Assembly (NCBI GenBank): GCA_038373885.1
Contig: JAWZYV010014440.1
Span: forward strand, 839,001 to 903,000
Length of the DNA stretch: 64,000 bases
Reading direction: 5' to 3'
Source: Cheiracanthium punctorium
Taxonomy: Eukaryota; Arthropoda; Arachnida; Araneae; Cheiracanthiidae
The position numbers were made by a program, and so were the translations under genes. Positions 54,749 through 64,000 of this stretch are shown here, piece after piece (the stretch's first letter is position 1; the number at the start of each line of letters is the position of its first letter). Below the pieces are notes generated by a model. The model saw nothing but the letters and a program-made list of their open reading frames with translations, ran no database searches and was not told the origin of the DNA.

Positions 54749-55240
54749 TTTAAATTCTCAAAGTAAAAATAAAAGAATAATAATGATTTTTTTTTTGTCA
54801 GTTTATATTCGTAAGGTTATTTTTTTTTAAATTATAATATCGTGTGCATGGGAAATCAGAGCAGGAATGTAATGCTTTACACGCAAAACAATAAGAATTG
54901 AAGATTTCCGAGGCTAATAGGTAAATTATTTTAGTTTGGCGAAAAAATAAAATGGCTCAAATGCCGATTTTGTGAAAGTGAGTTCTAGCGGTTTGCACAG
55001 ATTTCGGCTTGGCGCAATTTATTGAGAGCTTAAGGAAATAGATTTTTGAAAACAAGTGCAAAGGTTTTATTAGAATACAGCGTTAAATTTTAATGATCCG
55101 TGAAGAAATAATGCAGTTATTAAGGGATTTCAATTGATCTATCTCCAGAATTCTCGCCAAATGAGTACATTGATTTAAGTTGGGGGAATTCCGCCAAATT
55201 TCAGAAAATTGAAATCTTCTCATTTAGTACATCGGAGTAA

Positions 55241-57647
55241 TCTTCTCTACTTATTATAAAAGAAGATGTCTGTGTGTGGGTCTGTGGGTCTGTGTGTCGG
55301 CGGCGTTACGGACAAACGGCTACACCTAGAAACACCAAATTTGGCACTGGGGAAGATCTAAACATGAAGTTGTGCACCTCGAAGCGATTTTTTCAAAATT
55401 CGACCTAGAATTGTTTTTATTTTATGTTTTATGCGATTTTTGGCATTTTTTCTCACCTAATTCGTAATAACGGCGGAAATTACGTTCGCAGCAACACGGC
55501 AGTTGTATCATCGGATAGAGGAGAAAATTTTCTTTTAAAAACAGTTTGTTCGGAATACGTAACATGATTTACTGATTTTTAGGAATTTTTTTTACTAAGT
55601 ATCTGTTTTGACGAATTTTTCGTAAAATAATTTTAAAACTGCCGCATCTTGAATTCTATCCGTCATAACTTTTTGATATTTTGACAAATCGTGAAACATT
55701 CTTTTCTCCCTCTTTTAAAATAAAAACGAAAAAATTATGTAAATTAGATGATATTTTACGAATTTTAATGCAGCCTAATGTTTAGAATTTAATAGCATCA
55801 ACACGATATTCCGCCATTCATTACATTGCGATCGCGGCAGGAGAACTTATGTTCGGTTGTTGCCACAGAAAGGATTACAAAAAAAGGTTTTTTCAACCAA
55901 TCGAGCTTTGAAATGGGATATCGGAATTTCAATTCGCAAGTGAGAATCTATGACGTCAAATGCTTTAAGATACGTACAAATTAAGCCATAATTTTAACTC
56001 ATTTATTCCAGCTCTATTTTCAACACAGGGAGACGATATTTTGATTAAAATTTACTGTAGAAATAAACTAATAAATTCACGATTATTATTATTAGAAGTG
56101 GTATTTTAATCCGGTGCTTATTTAAAAATTGAAATGTCTTCACGGTGCTGAAAATGTTCATTTTAAAGTTACAAAGTTCGTTTCAAAGCGCGATATATTA
56201 AAATTTTTCTATTTACTATTTTTATTTTTGGCATTTAATTATGGCGCAGGCGTTGCCTAACGTATGCATGCACGTTGCGAGTATAGTTTTATTTTAACGT
56301 TGAATTACGTTCCTCCATAAAGGAGAGCTTACGGGATTGCATTAATTGATCATGGCACGTGTTAAATTAATTGCGTTGCCACAAAAAGGATTAGAAAAAA
56401 TGTTCTTTTTCCAACCAATCGATTTTTTAAATGGGATATCGGAATTTCAATGCGCAAGTGAGGATCTATGACGTCAAATGCTTTAAAATACGTAAAAGTT
56501 ACGAAACAAATTTAACTCATTTATCCCTGCTCTTTTTTTAACACAAGGAGGCGATATTTTGATTAAAACTTACTTTAGAAATAAACTGAGAAATTCATGA
56601 TGCTAACCGGGGTATCTTTTACGGTAGTTAAACAGTGACGTCATAAATTTTTAAAAATGCGTGAAATTTTTAACTTCTGCAACTCTAACGTCCTCTCACA
56701 GTTATAGCGATTCTAAATAGCTCCTCGAGATGACAGAGTTTGATGTTTTCAGTAGACAGAACTATGGAGGATTTATAAGATATCTTTATATTGGATACAT
56801 GGATATTTAAGTTGGCACCGCTTGAATATTTTTCACCACGGTGAGATTAAATGTTTTGCGGTGCTAAATACGCCAATCCTACAAAACTATGCATAAATTA
56901 AATTTGTATGGAGAGCTTCCTAAATAGCAACTATTATGGGAAATGAATAATGTTTATGGTAATGCGTAAATTGCTAAAGAATCGCCATAGAATATAAAGG
57001 TCCCATTTGTGCCAAATAATGTAAGCTGTTTCGTTAAATTGAGCATTAAAGAGGGAGAAGCGAAGATAGATAGTATTAATATGCGTAATAGGTAGTATTG
57101 GTAGATTTGTAAGGATGATATGAATAAATCCCAATATACAACGTTAATAAATATTTCATGAAATTAAAAGTGTTCTGTTTATCCTTTTTCAAGGGTTGTT
57201 TCACAACCAACTGAACGATAAGTAATTCTAATTTGCGTTGATATATCCCGCAGTAATTTCGACAGAGGAGATTACTTGAACTTTTTAAAAATGAAATTCG
57301 CAGCTATTTTAAAATAAATAGTTGTTCATTTCATGTAGTGTCTGAGGTATTTAATGCTACAACTTGAACCTCAAAACAGTATGATATAGAAATAACACAT
57401 TTTGAAAGTCAGGAGTTCTCTGCAAACCGCTAAGCTTTTCACTTTTCTGATCGCGAATGACACTGATGCAGTTTTTTGAGTCATGATATTGCAAATATGC
57501 CAAGTTAGTACTCATGACGCAAACTTTACATTATAGGTCAAATAATTTCGCTTTTATTTTAGCTTTCACATCACTGGAATTAAGTGGAATTACACATGTA
57601 AGGAACATTTTCGTTTCCTACCGTGCGAAGAACGGGCACGCAGCTAG
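55241..57647 (+). mobile_element. Inner non-autonomous Helitron
   Basis: The 5' end after A at 55240 reads TCTTCTCTACTTATTATAAA, followed by TGTGTGTGGGTCTGTG and a GACAAACGGCTACACC block, a very common Helitron 5' layout. The 3' end has CCGTGCGAAGAACGGGCACG then CAGCTAG (57647) and T. No helicase is encoded. An internal direct repeat (about 55860-56085 and 56380-56600, TGGGATATCGGAATTTCAAT and ATCTATGACGTCAAATGCTT) shows past duplication. Confidence 0.8.
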
Positions 57648-58009
57648 TGATGAATAAAACACGTTATAGTTGATAATTTTAAAAAATTCGGCTGTATTAA
57701 GGGATTCAACTTTTCAAATAAAGGCTTGCTTTACTTTTTCGCGGTCGAACCATTTCCCATATATTATTGCTGCTAAGTCAATGCTTCGAATAATTTCCTG
57801 AAAAAACGCTTGCAAAATGGCGTATGTTGGCACTTTGGCGAGGCTTAGATTTGAAACTGGATTTTATTTGAGACTGGGATATATAATGACACTGGTTATA
57901 GATAAAAATGAATGTTGGTATGAGTGTATGAGGTTGAAAAACTCCAGCACCGTTGAGCACCGTTGCACCATGAAATTTGGTTCACCTAAGTCTTTTATCA
58001 TGGAGAAGC

Positions 58010-59070
58010 TTTTTATGCTATCCGTTTTCCTCTAACTTGCCACCAGGTGGCGCAGCAGAACGTCGAATTCTATTCCGTTTAGCCGTTTGCTATGCGAATA
58101 TCGTCCAACCGATTTCGATGAAATTTGGTACACGCGAATATTAGAACACGGAGAATATTTTTCACTATCCATTTTGCTGTAACTTGCCGCTAAATGGCGC
58201 TGAAAAGCATCAACTTCTATACCGTTCGAGCGATCGGCATAAAATTTTTTATACTTACACATTTGAGCACGAAGAATATATTCTAACTGCGTTAATTTTG
58301 ATGTTACTCACCACTAGATGACACTGCAATGCATTATTATTTTAAGTCGCCACTAGATGACGCTGCAGCAGGCCAAATTCTTGACCATTCAAACGGTCGC
58401 TATGAAAATCAGTATACATAGCTATTTGAACAATGAGAATATTTTGGCGTTATCCATTTTGCTATAACTCGCCACTTGACAGCGCTGTAGCAAATCATTA
58501 CTTTAATTAACTACTAGATGACCCTGCAGTGTATCACTTCTTGACTGTGCAAATGATCGTTATGAAAATTGGTATACATAGATAGTTGAACACGGTCGCT
58601 ATGAAAATCAGTATACATAGCTATTTGAACAATGAGAATATTTTGGCGTTATCCATTTTGCTATAACTCGCCACTTGACGGCGCTGTAGCAAATCATTAC
58701 TTTATTGAACCACTGGATGGCCCTGCAGTGTATCACTTCTTGACTGTGCAAATGATCGCTATGAAAATAGGCATACATAGATATTTGAACACGGGGAAGA
58801 GTTTGGCGCTATCCATTTTCCTATAACTTGCCACTAGATGTCGCGTCAACACATGAACTTCAGGACTGTCCAGCCGATAGTCATGAAAATTCGTATACAT
58901 CGATATCTGAATGCGAAAAATATTTTCGCCGTATCCGTTTTGCTAAAACTCGCCACTAGATTGCGCTACGCCGCGTGGCCTTCTGCACCGTACAAACGAT
59001 TGCCTTGCAATTCGGTATGCATGATTATTGGACACAATATAACGCGATATCCACTTTGCTATATCTGTTT
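58010..59070 (+). repeat. Tandem array in the outer Helitron, about 150-bp unit
   Basis: Repeated phrases CCATTTTGCTATAACTCGCC, ACTAGATGGCGCTG-like and GTATACATAGNTATTTGAAC recur through about seven diverged units, for example at 58140, 58440, 58650, 58810 and 58930. Two units (58380-58520 and 58590-58740) are almost identical. Confidence 0.8.
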
Positions 59071-59437
59071 ATTACAATGAATAGTAATCACCACAAATCG
59101 TAATATCAAAAAGTCCATTCATTCCCGTGCGAAGAACGGGTACTTCAGCTAGTATTTACTAAATATTAAAACTTGCAGTAAAAAGGAAATATTCATTCGA
59201 AGTTTTGAAAAAGATACTTTCAAAATTAAAATGTATCTGCTAGGGAAAGAAAAAAAACCCATCAGTTTTATTTTTTATTTTTGCCTATCAATAATATTAG
59301 GAGTTTTTAAGAATAATATAGTATACGTCTTTCAAGGGGCCGATCTTAAACAACGTATAAATAAAATGTCGTATAACCGAAACATTAATAAACAACTGAA
59401 ATAGCAGCCTACAGTAGCTTACAGCTGATCAGCTTAC

Positions 59438-59467
59438 AGCCTGAAATGTAACGTTACATTTCAGGCT
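59438..59467. repeat. Perfect 30-bp palindrome
   Basis: AGCCTGAAATGTAAC is followed with no spacer by its exact reverse complement. Next to it is a second small palindrome, AGCTGATCAGCT, at about 59423-59434. Confidence 0.97.
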
Positions 59468-61034
59468 TAACGCTACTGATGTAAATTTGTGTAAATATAA
59501 TAATTTTAAGTTTTTTTAAGGTATCAATACGATGAAAGTAATAACTAAATTTTAAAAAGTAAAACATTTATCATAAAAATGACACAAATTATGACTTTAT
59601 TGTAATATATCTTAAACACTGTATATCTTTAATATTAGCATAACACACATTGCATACCAATTATGATGTGATTCATGTCCCATTCAGAGACTGGATAAAA
59701 AATTCTTTCATAGTCGTCCGATTGTCTTTGATTATTAATCGAAGTATTAAGAATTGAATACAGTTTACGAAATGCTTTTTCGATCGTGTTCTGACAAAGT
59801 TTTTCAATATTGTCGATTGCGCGTTTAAAGGAAGGTGGTTAAAGGTGCATCCCTCTTTACATCCTTTATTAGACTTTCTATCCAGGAAAAAGTTTCTCCC
59901 TTAATAAGAAAATAATGACTGAGACAGAAAATTTTTAAAGTTTAGGAAAGTGAAAAACGACGTATAACTGAAATAGTGCGTCTTATAAACGAAGCCTTTT
60001 CCCATTAGAATGACTTGGAATGAATCGGGACTTCAAGAAAATGACGTATAAATGTAAAAGACGTATAAATGAGAAACGTACAAACGGAGCTTTACTATTA
60101 TGAATCAAGCATAAATAATGTATTTACTGATTTTTAATTTATAGATTAAAAAAATTGTTATTTGAATCTTTTTTGTTTCTCGATAATTTGTGTCATATGA
60201 GACAAACCGAAGTCTTTTCAAGCTTTTCAGTGTTACCCAATATTCACCAAACACTCAAAACTTCCAGCAAAAAAGAAATATTTATTCTAAGTACAAGAAA
60301 TATGTTTTCAATTTTTCTTCAATTAATTTTTTTTTCTACCAATAAAAAAAATAGTACCAGTCAGTTAAAAAAAAAAAGAACTCTTTTAATAAATCAGTTG
60401 CTTCCAGATCAGTTACATGCATAGTATTGATCAGATTTGACGCATTGTTAATAAATTTTTGTGATTACAAATGTGTATAAGTATTATATTTTAAAATTTA
60501 AAGTTGAAAAAAAATTATTTGCAAATTAAAATTACGAAATACATGCATACTGGTTAATAGTTAATTAAATTGAAAATGGAAACATCTTAATTGGTATTGC
60601 TTTTCTACAGCTTCATAAATATTCGTTGATTTCTTTTTTCTATTGTTTTTTAAATAAATTGTCATTGAATTTTTTTTTAAACTTACCTTCCTTTACAATT
60701 CTTTTCTAACTTTTTCATTGAATGCAGCTACCATAATCAAATTTAGCGTAAACTGACCTTTTTTGAGCTCAGTAAAAGAATTTATTTTGCTAGAGAAGGC
60801 AATAGAATTGTCTCTGATAACTAAATTTATGCTTACTGGAATAGAATAAGATTTTGTTCCATTCAATAAAAAAGAAAGTTATTTCCAGAAGTGCTCATTT
60901 TTAAAATGAAATATGCATTTATTTTATTTGTCAATTTACTTGTTCAGAAAAGACCGATATAAAGATCAACCTCTTTTGTGATTATGTACGCATACAGAGT
61001 GACAACTAATGAGTTATATGAAATAAAAATTAAT
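59468..61034. other. AT-rich non-coding DNA
   Basis: No supportable gene. Poly-A/T runs and short frames only. Confidence 0.5.
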
Positions 61035-61038
61035 TTAA

Positions 61039-61440
61039 CACTTTAACGCGCAATGCCCCCCGCTCTGAGAACACCAAACTCTGACATTTTGACTGCTGCC
61101 AGTCACGAAGAATAAATTCGATTTCTATAAAAAAAATAGCTGCTGGTGACATAGCTCCACGAGAATCCTTTACTTTTTACCACGTCATTTCCCGTAAAAA
61201 AATTGCCACGATTATTTTTAACAGCACTGACATCTGCTGAAAAATGGAAGAATGCGAGAACAGCTCGATAGATTGCCAAATGCTGAAAAAAGGGCAGCCG
61301 TTGCCATCGCTCGACTTAACTACCAGCAAGATGGCGGACGATCGAAAAGTTCATCGCGTGACACAGATCTAGAGACCCTTTTTTGACGCAGCTGACTGTG
61401 CCGCACAGACAACTGCATCACAGAGCCAGCTGTAACTCCC
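61039..61440. mobile_element. piggyBac-like MITE relative, inverted and incomplete
   Basis: TTAA at 61035-61038 is followed by CACTTTAACGCGCA. In inverse order relative to 14173-14639 it carries AACACCAAACTCTGAC, CATAGCTCCACGAGAATCC, CGTCATTTCCCGTAAAAAA, AACAGCACTGACATCTGC, AGGGCAGCCGTTGCCATCGC and AAGATGGCGGACGATCG. It has one palindrome arm and lacks a clear second TTAA end. Confidence 0.72.
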
Positions 61441-61765
61441 ATATCTCAAAAACTATTAGGCATAGAATGTCGAAACTTTATATTTTGGATTTTTGTAACA
61501 TCTAGTTGTGCACCTCCCCTTTCGGTTCCATTCGACTGGATAGTTTATCTACAGGGCTGCCCAAAAGATTCGAGAAACATTACGCTCTATGAGCGGAAAT
61601 TCATTAAAGCGTATTTTAGAGGTAATGGGCTATTTGGAACGACTCAGAGGTGATATATGCTGTCAAGAGTTACAAAATGAATTTCTCCATTAAAAAAAAA
61701 GTGTCTTTATCATTTATAGTTCTGCTACAGTCACTCAAGAGGACACTCAAAAGATTTCCAATACA

Positions 61766-61940
61766 CAGAGGCGTAGCCAGAAATTTTTCATGGTGGGGTG
61801 GGTTTCGACTACTGCAACTCACGTATATGCATACATATGTGTGATAAGGGAGTGAAGAATATACTTTTGTATGGCAAAAAATTCCTCATTGGGGGCGTTA
61901 TGACCCCACTAACCCCTCCCCCCCTTGGCTACGCCCCTGC
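61766..61940. mobile_element. hAT-type MITE, CAGGGGCGTAGCCA family, copy 4 (inverted)
   Basis: Ends are CAGAGGCGTAGCCAG and TTGGCTACGCCCCTG. The interior is the reverse complement of copy 1, including TATGGCAAAAAATTCCTCAT. Flanks CCAATACA (61758-61765) and GCAATACA (61941-61948) match 7 of 8. Confidence 0.88.
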
Positions 61941-62245
61941 GCAATACATTAGGGTCAATGGCAATTTTAGGGGCATTCAACCATTTCAAGCACAATGCCG
62001 TTCAAGCACAATCCATGGTTCTACCGTATAAGTTAGGCAATGGTCCGACCACGGTCACATGCCCTATCTTCCCAGAGATCGGCAGTGGTAAACCTAAAGT
62101 TTATTGCTTTTCTCCCCCTCATCCCCCGTTGGTTAGAGAGGGGGAGTACAGTTTCACTTAGAGGACGCTCCCTCATACTCTCTCCTCCGTTGGAAATAAA
62201 AATAATTACTGCTTGCTCTGCAATGCTCTTTGAAAGCAGTTACAG

Positions 62246-62420
62246 AAGCAGAGTTGGGCAAAATACATAAAAAAAATGTATTTTCGATGCAAAATACAAA
62301 TTACATTTATTCAAACACAAAAAAATTACAAAATACAAAATGCTTTCTAAATTGAAAAAATACAAAATACATTTATTTTCTTAATACATACAAAATACGA
62401 AATACGTCTAAAACTTCAAT
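62246..62420. repeat. AAAATACA-rich repeat with a hAT-like CAGAGTTGGGCAAAATAC end
   Basis: CAGAGTTGGGCAAAATACAT is followed by many AAAATAC / GTATTTT words that can pair with each other. No second terminus was found, so its limits are uncertain. Confidence 0.45.
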
Positions 62421-62689
62421 TAAGTAAAATTTTCTACAGAAACTTCTAGTTTATTTTATTTCAGTGTATTTTAAGATGAACAAACAAATGTAATAGTAAC
62501 TTTTTTTTTTTTTACATATACATGAGTTTTTCCTGGAATAAATTGCATCTTAAAAGGCATGAAAGCAAAAATGTGTGACAAGTATTTATTGAACGTTATT
62601 TTTCAGTGATAATGAATGGAATTGAAATATAAAATTAAATATATTTCTAAACGAAGATGAGTTGAATTATATTTCTACTTTAAGATACA

Positions 62690-62910
62690 TTTATAGCACA
62701 GTAGTTATGTCACTGAAAATGGTAGACTGCCGAAGAGTGAAGGTCCGGGATCGGGTCCCATCGAGCAGCTGTCGATCTAACAGTCTGGTTTTTTGGTAGG
62801 TTTTTTCCAGATGTAACGTGAATACGCTTTAGAACCCCTTAGAAAGTTCTCCTACCTAGGCACCTTCCCATCCTTGGCAGATTGCCCTAGTATAGCGTTG
62901 CCATAATCAC
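62690..62910 (+). mobile_element. tRNA-derived SINE, family 1, plus copy
   Basis: A-box-like TAGCACAGTAG (62694-62704) and B-box-like GGGATCGGGTCCC (about 62747-62759), then CAGCTGTCGATCTAAC, CAGATGTAACGTGAATACGC, TTAGAACCCCTTAGAAA and AGGCACCTTCCCATCCTTGG. This is the most complete copy of the family in the window; target duplications are not evident. Confidence 0.78.
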
Positions 62911-64000
62911 GCAAACACAAGATACATTCATATATTACTACAAATGATTATATTACTACAAGATTGTGATGGAGGAGTGGAACAATATCAGCCTTGATGT
63001 TTTAAGAAAAGGACTTTCATCTTTGAAATCAAGATGTAATATGATGGTTCAAAGAAAGGACTATCAGACTGAACACATTAGAAAATAAAATTCTTATATT
63101 TATATCTATATATAACTTTGCAAAATCGTTACAAAAATGTGTGAACACCCTCTGTAGGGTACTTGCGGGAAACCCCGAAAAAAAATTTGTTGTGGAATAT
63201 TACTTAAATGAAATTAATTTACGTTTCACAAATCACCCGTGCATGAAGATTTTCTTAACATTAAACTTTTAAACGCCTCTGTCACATTGCTCAAGTGTTC
63301 TTTAGGGGAATTGCAAAAAATATTTAACATGAATTTAAGAAAATGCTTTTAAAAAGAATTTAACAGGTTTTTTTTTTTTTTAATTTTAGTTTTACAATGT
63401 TCTATATACAGTTAATGGGTCAAATATTTCAGGCTCTACAAAAACTCAAGAGAACACATTAAATTACGATATATGTTTCCGAAAAAAAAAAAAAATCTAA
63501 TTTTCTCTTTTCTCTGACCAAAAGTTTAAATTTTAGAATGTCTAAAACTTTAGAGGATTTTGTCGAACTACTTATTAGTTATTAGCATCAGATATTATTA
63601 AATTTATACATTTATGCATAACTTGCAACTATCTTTATAAAATAGGAAAATAAATGTCAATTTATGAAACTAAACTCTTCGAATAATTTGTTGGATTCAA
63701 TTAAAATATTCAGATAATTTACTTTGATTTTCAGGTAGAAATTAAACCTTCATAATCATGTGAAAGATTATTTTAGTACGTGTTTTGATACTATCTGTGC
63801 AGTTTCTAGGACAACTATAAAATGGAAGCGCCATGTCACGTGCTCCGAATACCCAGCCTAAAATAAGATCCTGCGTCCACAACTAAAACGAATAAGTAAA
63901 TTTTGAGGTAAATATATGTAAATAGTTAACGCAATTTTCTTCCTTCAAATTTCCCTTCTTTTCTTTTTTTTCCTTCCTTCCTGAGACAGTGAGCGCACGC
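62911..64000. other. AT-rich non-coding DNA at the window end
   Basis: No gene or element terminus is seen. The last 60 bases become richer in pyrimidines and G+C, possibly the edge of another feature outside the window. Confidence 0.45.

Larger units (their letters stand above)
54214..59152 (+). mobile_element. Outer Helitron-like element
   Basis: A 5' TC-type end (A before TCTTATAAATAAAAATG at 54214, followed by GTTT repeats) and a 3' end with a hairpin CCCGTGCGAAGAACGGG followed by CAGCTAG (end 59152) and then T fit Helitron rules: 5' TC, 3' hairpin plus CTAG, insertion between A and T, no duplication. It has no Rep/helicase frame, so it is non-autonomous. It contains a 250-bp duplication near its start, the inner Helitron and a tandem array. 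Pairing this 5' end with this 3' end is an inference from nesting. Confidence 0.65.

Overview
This is a eukaryotic, AT-rich, intron- and transposon-rich stretch. It most likely comes from a large arthropod genome. An arachnid is my best guess, from the mix of gypsy, hAT, Helitron, piggyBac-like and tRNA-SINE families, but no single marker proves this. There are no operons, bacterial genes or CRISPR arrays. Real host coding sequence is very sparse. The one convincing host exon (4524-4889, +) is GC-rich, encodes a 122-residue N-terminus and ends at a consensus splice donor. Two further exon-like segments lie on the minus strand (33649-33780 and 27273-27464), with much weaker support.

The dominant gene is an apparently intact Ty3/gypsy LTR retrotransposon at 42464-49437. 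It has two 762-bp LTRs that read as identical, a primer binding site, a polypurine tract and one uninterrupted 1673-residue Gag-Pol frame (protease, reverse transcriptase, RNase H, integrase). It landed just downstream of a decayed GIY-YIG/reverse-transcriptase element of Penelope-like type (41205-42120).

The rest is a layered transposon landscape. Region by region: 1-4.2 kb is AT-rich flank with a (TA)n cruciform-like repeat and a CpG-richer segment near 1.3-1.9 kb. 4.2-5.9 kb holds the host exon, a 46-bp minisatellite running into its start codon and a tandem duplication carrying a MITE. 8.18-10.58 kb is a decayed hAT transposon with about 370-bp inverted repeats and an 8-bp target duplication. 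11.1-12.7 kb is an inverted-repeat element holding a SINE-like tRNA segment and another TA-flanked element. 14.1-14.9 kb has two TTAA-flanked piggyBac-like MITEs. 15-26 kb is mostly old repeats. 27.6-36.3 kb is packed with hAT-type MITEs, a 2.1-kb inverted-repeat element with at least three nested insertions, and SINEs. 37.8-40.8 kb contains an 80-bp satellite inside two different inverted-repeat elements. 54.2-59.15 kb reads as one Helitron nested inside another, the outer one holding a tandem array. 59.2-64 kb has old repeats, another piggyBac-like copy, a MITE and a SINE.

Families were assigned from visible termini, target-site duplications and protein motifs only; no database search was possible. 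Most short open frames in the window are chance readings of satellites, (TA)n or inverted repeats and are not annotated as genes.
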